Positions 8,530 through 17,278 are shown, numbered from the stretch's first letter. The stretch: DNA of 64,000 bases from Streptomyces resistomycificus (GCF_001514265.1 NZ_KQ948996.1:62001-126000), one strand, 5' to 3'. The notes: generated from the sequence alone by a model not told the origin. Made by a program: numbers and translations.

Positions 8530-9076
8530 TCAGGCGGACTGCCGGGCGCGCCTGAAGTCCCGCGCCGGGCCGCTGGACGCGCGCGGGTTCCGGCCCCGCC
8601 GGGTCGGGCCCCAGGGTTCGAAGGCCGGGATCACCGTCATGAAGAGGTAGGCGGACAGAGGGACGGCCGGCCTCGAACAGGACGTCACCGGCGTCCGGCA
8701 GTGCCTCCCCCGCGGCGACGGCCGAGACCGCGGAGTTCACGCCGGGGCGCAGTGCGAACACGGTCGCCGCGGTGGTGGCCAGGGTGAGCCAGAACTTCGT
8801 GTGGACCCATCGGTGCCTCGCCGGCCCCCACGGGGTGCCCAGGGCCGGCAACAGGCCGCCGAGCAGGGTGAGGAACGCGAGAGGTGGCAGCAGCCAGTCG
8901 GCGAAGGGCTTCATGGCTCTCACCGAGGCCTCCACGGTCACGGCGGACCCGGTGGTGGCCGCGGTGGCTCCGAGCGCGAGCAGCCCGAGGGTGAGCCCGA
9001 GCCATCCGGCCGAGGCGGCGACATGGACGACGAGTGGGGCCCGGCGTGCGGGGCGGCTGAGTTTCACCCGCACCAC
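8530..9076 (-). pseudogene. DUF2269-like membrane protein, frameshifted
   Basis: A four-helix membrane protein of the kind annotated as DUF2269-like or hypothetical in Streptomyces. Visible segments are VVHVAASAGWLGLTLGLLAL, LLPPLAFLTLLGGLLPALG and HTKFWLTLATTAATVFAL. The frame then reaches DAGDVLFEA, after which family-like sequence (LSAYLFMTVIPAFEPWGP) continues only in another frame, ending at TGA 8530-8532. One extra base in the GGCCGGCC run near 8668-8675 explains the break. The uninterrupted frame instead runs to 8414 with an unrelated tail. Either the gene is inactive or the base is a sequencing error. The start is GTG near 9076 or 9067. Confidence 0.65.
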
Positions 9077-9247
9077 GGTGCCGGGTGGGAGCGGCGCGGG
9101 CGTCCGGCGGCGGGAGTGACCCTGCGTACTCGGTTGGGCGTACTCGGCGCGAGCGCGTCTCATCGGCGTTCGCCGCCGACCATCCTCACCCTAATGGATC
9201 AAATAGGTTCTTATACTCAAATAGACACAAACCTGACGGAGTGGTCG

Positions 9248-10078
9248 ATGCCCCACAAGCGCGCAACGGATGACGGTGACGAACTGCTGGCCAGGCTCGG
9301 GACGCTGACCGCGCAGGCGCGTGAGCGAGCCGAGCTCCAGCGGTCCCTCGTCGAGCTGGCCGTCGCCCTGCAGCGCGGCATGCTGCCCGGAGACATGCCC
9401 ACCGCCCCCGGATTCCACCTGGCCGTCCAGTACGCACCCGCCTTCCACGGGCTCAACGTGGGAGGCGACTGGTACGACGCCTTCCGGATGCCCGACGGGT
9501 GCATCGGCCTGTCCATCGGCGACGTACAGGGGCACAACATCGAGGCCGCCGCCTTCATGGGGCAGGTCCGGGTCGGGCTGCGCGCGCTGGCCTCCGTCAC
9601 GAGCGAGCCGGGCGAGCTGCTGTCCCGGACGAACGAGCTGCTCCTGTCCCTCGGCACCGATCTGTTCGCGACCTGCACCTTCATGCGGCTCGACCCGTCC
9701 ACCGGGGTCCTGGAGAGCGCCCGGGCGGGCCACATCCCCTGCGTCTGGGCCACCGCGGACGGGAGGTCCGGGATCGCCGAGGACGAAGGGGGTCCGCCGC
9801 TGGGGGTCCAGCAGGGCCAGGAGTACCCGGTGACCCGCTACCGGCTCAGCACGGGCGGCGTGTTCGTCCTGCTGACCGACGGTGTGGTGGAGGGGCCGTC
9901 ACTGAGCGTGGACGAGGGACTCGAGCAGGTCGTGAAGCTTGCCGGGGTCGCCGCCGTCGCGGGCCTGGACGCCGGCGCGCTCGCCGCCTCCGTGATCAAG
10001 GGTGCCGAGCGGGTCGGACACGAGGACGACGCGGCCGTACTGGTCGTCGGGCACGACGCCCCCGACGTACGACGGTAG
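9248..10078 (+). CDS. PP2C-type serine phosphatase (SpoIIE/RsbU-like)
   Basis: A 276-residue protein phosphatase of the SpoIIE/RsbU branch of PP2C. An N-terminal helical part with LVELAVALQRGMLPGDMP leads into the phosphatase core. Metal-binding motifs are visible: VGGDWYDAF, LSIGDVQGHN, and LLTDGVVE, followed by a late EDDAAVLVV motif. Such enzymes dephosphorylate anti-anti-sigma factors. I chose ATG 9248 because CGGAG lies 7-8 nt upstream; an in-frame ATG at 9194 has none. The next two genes encode a MASE1 membrane sensor and a RsbW-like ATPase, consistent with a partner-switching context, though no STAS anti-anti-sigma gene is seen. Confidence 0.88.
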   Translation: MPHKRATDDGDELLARLGTLTAQARERAELQRSLVELAVALQRGMLPGDMPTAPGFHLAVQYAPAFHGLNVGGDWYDAFRMPDGCIGLSIGDVQGHNIEAAAFMGQVRVGLRALASVTSEPGELLSRTNELLLSLGTDLFATCTFMRLDPSTGVLESARAGHIPCVWATADGRSGIAEDEGGPPLGVQQGQEYPVTRYRLSTGGVFVLLTDGVVEGPSLSVDEGLEQVVKLAGVAAVAGLDAGALAASVIKGAERVGHEDDAAVLVVGHDAPDVRR

Positions 10079-10127
10079 GAGGCGCGCCCCGGCTCTCGGC
10101 TCGCCGTACCGGCGGCAGCGGTATCTG

Positions 10128-11141
10128 ATGGCTGCTGTGGTGGGTATCCAGGATCTGCGTCGACCGGGCCTCCTCGCCCTCCAGACGCTGGCGGTCGCCG
10201 CGTGCTACTTCGCGGCGGGGCGGCTGGGTCTCATGCGGCAGCTCGTGGTCCAGGGCGCCGTGGTCACACCCATTTGGCCGCCCACGGGCGTCGCGGTCGC
10301 GAGCCTGTTGATCTTCGGGATGCGCTCCCTGCTCGGCATCACCCTCGGCGTGCTCCTCGTGGTCATGTCGATCACCACGCTCCAGCCCGCCGTGATCGGC
10401 ACACTGGTCGGCAACACCGCGGCTCCCGTCTGCGCGTATCTCATGCTGCGCAGGGTGGGGTTCAGGACGGACCTCAGCCGATTGCGGGACGGCGTCGCGC
10501 TGGTGTTCCTCGCGGCCCTGACCAGCATGCTGATCAGCGCGACCGCCGGCGTCGGTCTCCTGGTCCTGCTGGACAAGATCGACGCGTCCAGCTTCTGGCC
10601 CGTCTGGCTGGCCTGGTGGGTGGGCGACGCGATGGGCGTCCTGATCGTCACCCCCATCCTGCTCCTGCTGCGGACGGCACGGCGCCCCGAGAACCTGTCC
10701 CGGTGGACGGAGGCGTCGGGCCTGGCCCTCATCGCCTGCGCTCTCGTACCGCTGGCCGCCTACAGCAGCATCAGCCTGCTGTTCCTGGTCTATCCGCTGC
10801 TGATCCTGGCCGCCCTGCGGTTCCAGCTGGCGGGCAGCATCCTGTGCGCTCTCTTCGCCTCCACCGCGGCCACCGTCGCGGCGACGGACGAGACCGGTCC
10901 GTTCGCGCGGCTGACCCAGGTGGAGGTGATGATCAAGCTCCAGGCCTTCAACGGTTCCATGGCGCTGACGGCGCTGCTGCTGTCGGCCGTCATCACCGAG
11001 CAGCGCAACACCAGACGCTCGGTGGAACAGGCGTGCCAGGACCTGGCCGAGGTCCTGGAGCACCTCACCGCGGGTGACACCCCGCGCGGCCGGCCGTCGA
11101 AGGGCGCGGAGGGGGTGCGTCACCCGCCGGCGGGGGAGTGA
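10128..11141 (+). CDS. MASE1-domain integral membrane sensor protein
   Basis: A 337-residue membrane protein with about eight hydrophobic helices and the MASE1 signature: YFAAGRLGLMRQL, TPIWPPTGVAVASLL, and FWPVWLAWWVGDAMGVLIVTP. MASE1 is a predicted membrane-associated sensor normally fused to output domains such as histidine kinases, phosphatases or GGDEF proteins. Here no output domain follows; the sequence ends in a short cytoplasmic helix and an acidic tail. It starts about 50 bp after the PP2C phosphatase gene, on the same strand. That suggests a split receptor in which the sensor and phosphatase are separate chains. ATG 10128 is chosen at the first residue before the first helix; the Shine-Dalgarno sequence is weak. 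Confidence 0.82.
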   Translation: MAAVVGIQDLRRPGLLALQTLAVAACYFAAGRLGLMRQLVVQGAVVTPIWPPTGVAVASLLIFGMRSLLGITLGVLLVVMSITTLQPAVIGTLVGNTAAPVCAYLMLRRVGFRTDLSRLRDGVALVFLAALTSMLISATAGVGLLVLLDKIDASSFWPVWLAWWVGDAMGVLIVTPILLLLRTARRPENLSRWTEASGLALIACALVPLAAYSSISLLFLVYPLLILAALRFQLAGSILCALFASTAATVAATDETGPFARLTQVEVMIKLQAFNGSMALTALLLSAVITEQRNTRRSVEQACQDLAEVLEHLTAGDTPRGRPSKGAEGVRHPPAGE

Positions 11142-11166
11142 CCCCGCCGCCCGTGGAGGCGCCCGG

Positions 11167-11592
11167 TCAGTGATCGCCGCGCGAAGCCGACCCGTGCGAC
11201 TCGAAGCAGGCATAGACGATCTTGCCGTGCGGGCAGGGGCGGACCTGCCAGGTGTCGGCCAGCGCGTCGACGAGCAGCATCCCCCGCCCCCCGACCTGCT
11301 CGGTGCTCGGCGAGCGCGGAGTCGGCATCCGGGAAGAGGTGTCGTGAACACTCACGTGCAGGCACCTCTGGTCCCAGGTCAGTACGACCTGCGCGCCGCT
11401 GTGGGCGTGCTTGTGGGCGTTGGTGACGAGCTCGGAGACGGTCAACAGGACGGCGTCCACCGTATCCGGCGCCGACTCCGTCCAGCCCAGCGACGCGAGA
11501 TGGTCACGCACCCAGTCACGCGCGGACTTGATGCTGCTGTCCAGTGGCAGCGAACGCGCCCACCCCACCGCCCGAAGCGAAGAATCACTCAC
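11167..11592 (-). CDS. RsbW-like ATP-binding anti-sigma/kinase protein
   Basis: A 141-residue HATPase_c_2 protein. The N box SELVTNAHKHAHS, the G1-type VHDTSS and the G2 loop VGGRGMLLVDAL are clear. Streptomyces has many such stand-alone ATPases, which act as anti-sigma factors or serine kinases on STAS proteins. GTG 11592 is preferred because AGGGAGG lies about 5 nt upstream; an ATG at 11622 would precede that site. The gene is convergent with the MASE1 gene (26 bp apart), and the PP2C phosphatase is nearby. A functional link with them is inferred from neighbourhood. Confidence 0.85.
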   Translation of the reverse strand: MSDSSLRAVGWARSLPLDSSIKSARDWVRDHLASLGWTESAPDTVDAVLLTVSELVTNAHKHAHSGAQVVLTWDQRCLHVSVHDTSSRMPTPRSPSTEQVGGRGMLLVDALADTWQVRPCPHGKIVYACFESHGSASRGDH

Positions 11593-11742
11593 CTGTGCCT
11601 CCCTGCCGATCGCTTCCGGCACAGGTACCCGCGCTCCGGGTGTTGACGCGGCGGGTCACCGGCGCGGGTGATGTCTCCGCACGGGCGGCGGCTCCCCCGA
11701 CTGCCGCGGCTCGCCGACGCCACGGCTCCCGGCGACCGGAGG

Positions 11743-11990
11743 GACCACCGACCGGAAGGACCGCCGACCGGATGGACCGCCGACGGGATGGACCGCCGAC
11801 GGGATGGACCGACGGCGGAGACCGACGGTGGAGACCGACCGCGGGAAGGGCCGACGGCGGGGGCCGGCGGCGGGAAACACGGACGGCCGGAAGCACGGAC
11901 GGCGGGAAGCACGGACGGCGGGAAGCACGGACGGCCGGAAGCACGGACGGCGGGAAGGACCGGCGACCGGAAGGACAGACGGCGGCGGGG
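11743..11990. repeat. Degenerate 16-bp minisatellite array
   Basis: About fifteen head-to-tail units, mostly 16 bp, with consensus close to SACCGACGGCSGGAAG. They include GACCGCCGACGGGATG (two copies) and CACGGACGGCGGGAAG (three copies), interleaved with CCGG variants and a few 13-15 bp units. Because 16 is not a multiple of three, each unit shifts the frame. Long open frames across the array are composition artefacts. It fills the gap between the divergent RsbW-like and molybdoenzyme genes. Confidence 0.9.
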
Positions 11991-12025
11991 GTGCCGGGGC
12001 CGGACGGGCGGAGCACCATGGAGTC

Positions 12026-13159
12026 ATGGACAGTCGCAGCCCGGTGGGAGAGGCGCGTTCACTGGCCGACGTCAGCGCACCGGGGCGCGTGGCCGGCCCC
12101 GAGGAGGGCATCAGCCACGAGGAACTCGCCCTCGCCGCCCGCAACCACGGCCTGCCACTGGAAGCCCTGCGCTACGACGTGACCCCACCGGGCCTCCACT
12201 ACGTGCTGGTCCACTACGACATCCCGCTCACCGATGCCGACACCTGGACCCTCACGGTCGGCGGCCGCGTCCGTACGCCACTCACCCTCGACCTGGCCGC
12301 CTTGCGCTCCCTCCCCTCCGTCACCCACCGCGTGACCATGGAGTGCGCGGGCAACGGCCGGGCCCGGCTCACCCCACGCCCCGTGAGCCAGCCCTGGTTG
12401 GTCGAGGCGGTCGGCACGGCGGACTGGACAGGCGTTCCCCTGCGGACGCTCCTCGCCGAGGCCGGGGTGGAGCCGGACGCCGTCGACACGGTCTTCACGG
12501 GCGCCGACCACGGCGTGGAACGCGGCGTGGAGCAGGACTACCAACGAGCACTGCCGCTCGCGGACGCCACGGCCGAGGCTCCCGAGGTCCTGGTGGCGTA
12601 CGCGATGAACGGCGCCCCGCTGCCTCCGCAGCACGGACACCCGCTCCGCCTGGTGGCCCCCGGCTGGTACGGCATGGCACACGTGAAGTGGCTGCGTGAC
12701 ATCACGCTGACCGCCACCCCGTTCACCGGGTTCCAGCAGACGGTGGCGTACCGCTACCGCCAGTCTGCGGACGACCCGGGCGCCCCGGTCACCCGGATCG
12801 CGCCGCGAGCCCTGATGATCCCGCCGGGCTTTCCCGACTTCATGTCCCGCACCCGGGTCGTACGGCCGGGACCGCTGCGGCTGGAGGGCAGGGCCTGGTC
12901 GGGCCGCGCACCGGTCACCGGGGTGGAGGTCAGTACGGACGACGGCGACTCCTGGGCGGGCGCGGAGCTCTCCCCGCCGGACGGCGGTGTGTGGTCGTGG
13001 CGGCACTGGCACGTGACCTGGACGGCGACCCCCGGCCCGCACACCCTGACGGCCCGCGCGACGGACGCAGAAGGCGCCTCTCAGCCACTCGCCCAGCCGT
13101 GGAACCGCGGTGGTTTCGGCAACAACCTGGTTCAGCGCGTCCCGGTGGTCTGCCTGTAG
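12026..13159 (+). CDS. Sulfite-oxidase-like molybdopterin oxidoreductase
   Basis: A 377-residue molybdenum-cofactor enzyme of the sulfite oxidase family. The Moco domain spans roughly residues 50-240, with the ligand cysteine Cys107 in HRVTMECAGNGR, then WTGVPLRTLLAEAGV, GADHGVERG and PLRLVAPGWYGMAHVKWL. The C-terminal Mo-co dimerisation domain (about 260-370) contains GVEVSTDDGDSW and the closing WNRGGFGNN. There is no Tat signal, heme domain or b5 domain, so it is probably cytosolic with an unknown electron acceptor. ATG 12026 begins just after the minisatellite, so the promoter must lie in or next to the repeats. Confidence 0.88.
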   Translation: MDSRSPVGEARSLADVSAPGRVAGPEEGISHEELALAARNHGLPLEALRYDVTPPGLHYVLVHYDIPLTDADTWTLTVGGRVRTPLTLDLAALRSLPSVTHRVTMECAGNGRARLTPRPVSQPWLVEAVGTADWTGVPLRTLLAEAGVEPDAVDTVFTGADHGVERGVEQDYQRALPLADATAEAPEVLVAYAMNGAPLPPQHGHPLRLVAPGWYGMAHVKWLRDITLTATPFTGFQQTVAYRYRQSADDPGAPVTRIAPRALMIPPGFPDFMSRTRVVRPGPLRLEGRAWSGRAPVTGVEVSTDDGDSWAGAELSPPDGGVWSWRHWHVTWTATPGPHTLTARATDAEGASQPLAQPWNRGGFGNNLVQRVPVVCL

Positions 13160-13170
13160 CCACGGGCCGG

Positions 13171-13215
13171 GCCGACGAGCCGAGTCGGCGTCAGCCGGCC
13201 GGCCGGCTCGTCGGC
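13171..13215. terminator. Hairpin at the end of convergent genes
   Basis: GCCGACGAGCCG (13171-13182) pairs with CGGCTCGTCGGC (13204-13215). The hairpin overlaps the last codons of the convergent GNAT gene and can serve the molybdoenzyme transcript. Confidence 0.6.
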
Positions 13216-13835
13216 TGTCGGGTCGTCAGCCACAGGCTCGCGCCCGGTGCGAGGACGGCTTCGCGTGGTCGGCGGAAGCCGAGAGGGCGCAGCTGGTCCA
13301 TGTGACGGGCGCTGACCGTGATCGCGACGGCGGCGGCGTGCTCGGCGTCGACGACACGCAGCCCCGGAGCCAGCAGGTCGCCGACCACGGTGTGGTCCCA
13401 GGCGTCCGGGTCGTCCGACGCGCACGTCGCCACGACCGTCCAGTGCGGCTCGTCGGGCCTCCCGGCTGCCCGCAGAGCCGCCGGCAGCACCGGGTGTCCC
13501 GGGAGGCCGGTGTCGAGCTCGCGGGAGAGGAGGGTGGTGAGGCGGATGTCGGGCGGGCCCGAGCCGGTGCCGGGCGGCAGCCAGACGGCGGCCGCCAGGA
13601 GCGTGCCGTCCCGGCGCTCGGCCACCCACACCTGGCCCTCTTCGAGGGCGTGGTGGGCCAGCATCAGCCGCATGGCTCGCTGCGTCTGCTCCCAGTCCGC
13701 CGCCACGTCCTCCAGGCCCGGGACCGGCGGCCGGGAGGAGACCGGGGTCGGAGCGAACAGGCGCACCACCGCGGGTACGTCCACCAGTTCCGCCGCGCGC
13801 ACCACGGCCTCCGGGGTCAGCTGAAGAAGCGTCAT
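13191..13835 (-). CDS. GNAT-like acetyltransferase
   Basis: A 214-residue protein with GNAT-type architecture: N-terminal VVRAAELVDVPAVVRLFAP, a long helix pair with MRLMLAHHALEEGQVWVAE, and strand RDGTLLAAAVWLPPG. LLAPGLRVVDAEHAAAVAITVSARHMDQLRPLGFRRP corresponds to the C-terminal NxxxxxxLGF-like region. The acetyl-CoA loop is degenerate (CASDDPDAWDHTVVGDLL), so activity is not certain. It starts 16 bp after the stop of the DMT transporter gene, so the two are probably one transcript. A role in resistance or metabolite modification together with export is possible but unproven. Confidence 0.65.
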   Translation of the reverse strand: MTLLQLTPEAVVRAAELVDVPAVVRLFAPTPVSSRPPVPGLEDVAADWEQTQRAMRLMLAHHALEEGQVWVAERRDGTLLAAAVWLPPGTGSGPPDIRLTTLLSRELDTGLPGHPVLPAALRAAGRPDEPHWTVVATCASDDPDAWDHTVVGDLLAPGLRVVDAEHAAAVAITVSARHMDQLRPLGFRRPREAVLAPGASLWLTTRQPTSRPAG

Positions 13836-13851
13836 GTCGGTGTTCTGCCTT

Positions 13852-14856
13852 TCACACGGCCCGGCGTGTGCCGGTGACGTCGACGGTGAGGGGGTGCGGT
13901 GGTCCGGTGGGCGGCGGACCGGACCGCAGGAGCTGGGCGGGGCGCATGCCCGGCACGGCGCCCGGCACGGTCAGGACGCGCGGCTGGTGGTGCCCTACGC
14001 GCCGCCGGTCCCGACGGCCGGGAACCGGCGGACGGTTCTGCTCGTGCTGGGGGCGGCTGAGCAGGACCACGCCGCGGACGGCCGCCGCGGCACCGGCGAG
14101 CGCGAGCAGGGTGCCCGTACCGCCGTACCGGAAACCCTCGCCGAGCAGGCCGATGCCGATGGCGGACGCGGTGACGGGGTTGAGGAGGGTGAGCAGGGCG
14201 AGGGGGCCGCCCAGCCCGCTGCGGTACGCCTTCTGGGAGAGCAGCAGCCCGGCCACGGCGAACGTCACGGTCAGGGCGGCCACCAGGGCCACACTCCAGG
14301 AGAGTGCCGGCCCGATCGCGAGTTTCTGAGCCAGCGTGGAACCGAGCCCGGAGGTGACGCCGGAGGCCGCCGCGAGGGCGAGGCCGCCCAGGTCGGAGCG
14401 GTGCGAGGCGAAACGGACCAGAACCGTGACGAGCCCGGCGGCGGCGAGTGCGACCGCGAGGATCTCGGTGGTGGCCAGGGTGTCGTCCGGCGCGCTGCCC
14501 GAGGCGGTGACGGTCAGCAGCGCGGTCAGCCCGGCGAGGGTGAGGGCCACGCCGTGCCACTGGGTGCCAGACGTCCGACGGCGGGCGACCAGCGAGCCCA
14601 GCGGGACCGCGACCACGAGACTCAGCGCGCCGAGCGGCTGTACCAGGGTGAGCGGCCCGTACCGCAGGGCGACCACGTGCAGCAGGGCGCCCGTGGCGTT
14701 GAGGAGCACGGACCACCACCACGAGCCGCGGGCCAGCGCGCCGCGCACGCTTCCGGTGTCCGCGGCGGTCCGTTCCTGGACCACCGCGGCCGTGGCGTAG
14801 CTGATCGCGGAGACCAGGGAGAGCGCGACGGCCACGACCACCGGCGAGGCCGCCAT
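13852..14856 (-). CDS. DMT-superfamily transporter
   Basis: A 334-residue inner-membrane transporter with about nine to ten hydrophobic helices. The first half begins VVVAVALSLVSAISYATAAVVQER, typical of Streptomyces NIPA/DMT-like transporters, followed by ALRYGPLTLVQPLGALSLVVAVPLG. The second half has LLTLLNPVTASAIGIGLLGEGFRYG. The last 70 residues are hydrophilic and proline-rich. It is upstream of, and probably co-transcribed with, the GNAT-like gene. Two TetR-type palindromes lie 65-122 bp upstream of its start, so repression by a TetR protein is likely, yet no adjacent TetR gene is present. Substrate unknown. Confidence 0.8.
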   Translation of the reverse strand: MAASPVVVAVALSLVSAISYATAAVVQERTAADTGSVRGALARGSWWWSVLLNATGALLHVVALRYGPLTLVQPLGALSLVVAVPLGSLVARRRTSGTQWHGVALTLAGLTALLTVTASGSAPDDTLATTEILAVALAAAGLVTVLVRFASHRSDLGGLALAAASGVTSGLGSTLAQKLAIGPALSWSVALVAALTVTFAVAGLLLSQKAYRSGLGGPLALLTLLNPVTASAIGIGLLGEGFRYGGTGTLLALAGAAAAVRGVVLLSRPQHEQNRPPVPGRRDRRRVGHHQPRVLTVPGAVPGMRPAQLLRSGPPPTGPPHPLTVDVTGTRRAV

Positions 14857-14920
14857 CAGGCGGTCCGCGCGGCGGTCGGGGTGCTGCTGCGGCGGCTGGA
14901 CACGAGCCGACTCCCATCAA

Positions 14921-14937
14921 TACGAAACGGTTTCGTA
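14921..14937. promoter_or_regulatory. TetR-type operator 1
   Basis: TACGAAACGGTTTCGTA is a 17-bp inverted repeat (8-bp arms around a central G) upstream of the DMT transporter start. Its form matches TetR-family sites. Confidence 0.7.
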
Positions 14938-14962
14938 CTCGTACGCTACGGGGGGCCCGATC

Positions 14963-14978
14963 GAAACGCAAGCGTTTC
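14963..14978. promoter_or_regulatory. TetR-type operator 2
   Basis: GAAACGCAAGCGTTTC has 7-bp arms around AA. It shares the GAAACG half-site with the repeat 42 bp away, suggesting one regulator binds both. Confidence 0.65.
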
Positions 14979-15184
14979 TTTAAACGAGAGGCCTGGGATG
15001 GGCCGGATGTCCGGCTCCCCGCGTCGGGGCCGCCATCAGGTCAGTTGTCCCGGACTCTTGACTCGGAATCCGTCAGTCGCGATCCTCATCGCATATCTTG
15101 CGCCGGTCATGACAATCCCGCCTCGGAATTTCCCGACGGCCGGTTCCTCGACCGCGCCGACCCGCCGATCGAGGGACGTGGGTA

Positions 15185-17245
15185 GTGACCATGGCCGGAC
15201 GCCCGTACCGCAGACGCAAAGACGTGACCGTGGTGTCGCTGCTCCTCCTCGTGCTGGCGATGGCCCTCGGCCCCACGCCGAGTTCGGCCGCCGGCACCGA
15301 CTGGTGGGTGCCGACCGCGCGCCCGGCGCCGGACTCCCAGATCAACGTCACCGGTGAGCCGTTCAAGGGCACCAACGCGGCGGGCGAGGTACGCGGCTTC
15401 GTCGACGCGCACAACCACCTGATGGCCAACGAGGCCTTCGGCGGACGGCTGATCTGCGGCAAAACCTTCTCCGAGGCGGGCATCGCGGACGCGCTCAAGG
15501 ACTGTCCCGAGCACTACCCGGACGGTTCACTCGCGATCTTCGACTACATCACCAACGGCGGTGACGGCAAGCACGATCCGGACGGCTGGCCCACCTTCGA
15601 GGACTGGCCCGCGCACGACTCCCTGACCCACCAGCAGAACTACTACGCCTGGGTGGAGCGGGCCTGGCGCGGCGGCCAGCGGGTGCTGGTCAACGACCTC
15701 GTCACCAACGGCGTGATCTGCTCGGTGTACCCCTTCAAGGACCGCAGCTGCGACGAGATGACGTCGATCAGGCTGCAGGCGAAGCTGACGTACGACCTGC
15801 AGGCCCACATCGACAAGATGTACGGCGGTCCCGGCAAGGGCTGGTTCCGGATCGTCCTCGACAGCGAGCAGGCCCGCCAGGTGATCGAGCAGGGCAAGCT
15901 GGCGGTCATCCTGGGTGTGGAGACGTCGGAGCCGTTCGGCTGCAAGCAGGTTCTGGACATCGCCCAGTGCAGCAAGGCCGACATCGACGCCGGACTGGAC
16001 GAGCTGTACGGGCTGGGCGTGCGCAGCATGTTCCTGTGCCACAAGTTCGACAACGCGCTGTGCGGTGTCCGCTTCGACGAGGAGGGACTCGGAACGGCCA
16101 TCAACGTCGGGCAGTTCCTGTCGACCGGCACCTTCTGGAAGACGGAGAAGTGCACGGGCCCCCAGCACGACAACCCCATCGGCGGCGCGGCGTCCGCGGC
16201 GGAGAAGGACCTCCCGAGCGGCGTGGAGGTCCCCTCGTACGACGAGAACGCCCAGTGCAACGTGCGCGGGCTGACCGATCTCGGTGAGTACGCGGTGCGC
16301 GGCATGATGAAGCGCAAGATGATGCTGGAGATCGACCACATGAGCGTCAAGGCCACCGGCCGGGTGCTCGACATCTTCGAGGCCGCCTCGTATCCCGGCG
16401 TGCTGTCCTCGCACAGCTGGATGGACCTCAACTGGACCGAGCGGGTCTACGGCCTCGGCGGCTTCGTCGCCCAGTACATGCACGGCTCCGAGGGCTTCTC
16501 CGCGGAGGCGAAGCGTACCGACGCCCTGCGCGACAAGTACGACGTCGGCTACGGCTACGGCACGGACATGAACGGCGTCGGCGGCTGGCCGGCCCCGCGC
16601 GGCGCGGACACCGCCAACCCCGTCACCTACCCCTACCGCAGCGTCGACGGCGGCTCCGTCATCGACCGGCAGACCACGGGTGAACGCACCTGGGACCTCA
16701 ACACCGACGGGGCGGCGCACTACGGGCTGGTCCCGGACTGGATCGAGGACATCCGGCTGGTGGGCGGCCAGGACGTCGTCGACGACCTCTTCCGCGGCGC
16801 CGAGTCCTACCTCGACACCTGGGGCGCCTCCGAGCGGCACCGGGCAGGCGTCAACCTCGCCAAGAACGCTCCGGCCGCCGCCAGTTCGTCGGAGTCGAAC
16901 CCGTTCACCAGCTACGCACCCGGCCGGGCCGTGGACGGCGACGACGGCACCCGCTGGGCCAGCGACTGGAGCGACGACCAGTGGCTGCGGATCGACCTGG
17001 GCTCCACCAACCTGGTCGGGAAGGTCACCCTCGACTGGGAGCGCGCGTACGGCAGGTCGTACCGGGTGGAGCTCTCCACGGACGGCGCGACCTGGCAGAC
17101 CGCATGGTCCACCACCTCCGGCGACGGCGGCCTGGACACCGCCACGTTCACCGGTACGCCCGCCCGCTACGTCCGCGTCCACGGCCTGGACCGCGGCACC
17201 GACTGGGGATACTCGCTGTACGAGGTCGGGGTCCACAGCAGCTGA
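15185..17245 (+). CDS. Secreted M19 dipeptidase-like protein with F5/8 type C domain
   Basis: A 686-residue exported protein. An N-terminal signal (VTVVSLLLLVLAMALG, cleavage near SSAAG) precedes a large metal-dependent hydrolase domain. FVDAHNHL (about residues 70-77) is a typical first HxH metal motif of the amidohydrolase/M19 fold, and later LEIDHMSVK and LSSHSWMD supply His ligands. Residues about 560-685 form a discoidin (F5/8 type C, CBM32-like) carbohydrate-binding module, with AVDGDDGTRWAS and LRIDLGS. The start is GTG 15185 or ATG 15191; neither has a strong Shine-Dalgarno sequence. Cell-wall peptide or glycan binding outside the cell is likely. The exact substrate is unknown. Confidence 0.8.
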   Translation: MTMAGRPYRRRKDVTVVSLLLLVLAMALGPTPSSAAGTDWWVPTARPAPDSQINVTGEPFKGTNAAGEVRGFVDAHNHLMANEAFGGRLICGKTFSEAGIADALKDCPEHYPDGSLAIFDYITNGGDGKHDPDGWPTFEDWPAHDSLTHQQNYYAWVERAWRGGQRVLVNDLVTNGVICSVYPFKDRSCDEMTSIRLQAKLTYDLQAHIDKMYGGPGKGWFRIVLDSEQARQVIEQGKLAVILGVETSEPFGCKQVLDIAQCSKADIDAGLDELYGLGVRSMFLCHKFDNALCGVRFDEEGLGTAINVGQFLSTGTFWKTEKCTGPQHDNPIGGAASAAEKDLPSGVEVPSYDENAQCNVRGLTDLGEYAVRGMMKRKMMLEIDHMSVKATGRVLDIFEAASYPGVLSSHSWMDLNWTERVYGLGGFVAQYMHGSEGFSAEAKRTDALRDKYDVGYGYGTDMNGVGGWPAPRGADTANPVTYPYRSVDGGSVIDRQTTGERTWDLNTDGAAHYGLVPDWIEDIRLVGGQDVVDDLFRGAESYLDTWGASERHRAGVNLAKNAPAAASSSESNPFTSYAPGRAVDGDDGTRWASDWSDDQWLRIDLGSTNLVGKVTLDWERAYGRSYRVELSTDGATWQTAWSTTSGDGGLDTATFTGTPARYVRVHGLDRGTDWGYSLYEVGVHSS

Positions 17246-17278
17246 CGGAAGGCCTCCACGAGCACGAGGGACACGCAC

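Noticed and set aside
11743..11990. Possible CRISPR array
   Set aside because: The units are contiguous, about 16 bp, without spacers, and no cas genes are present. It is a minisatellite.
13834..15357. A 507-codon open frame on the plus strand
   Set aside because: It is antisense to the DMT transporter and GNAT-like genes, has no motif, and is rich in Arg, Gly and Glu typical of GC-rich shadow frames.
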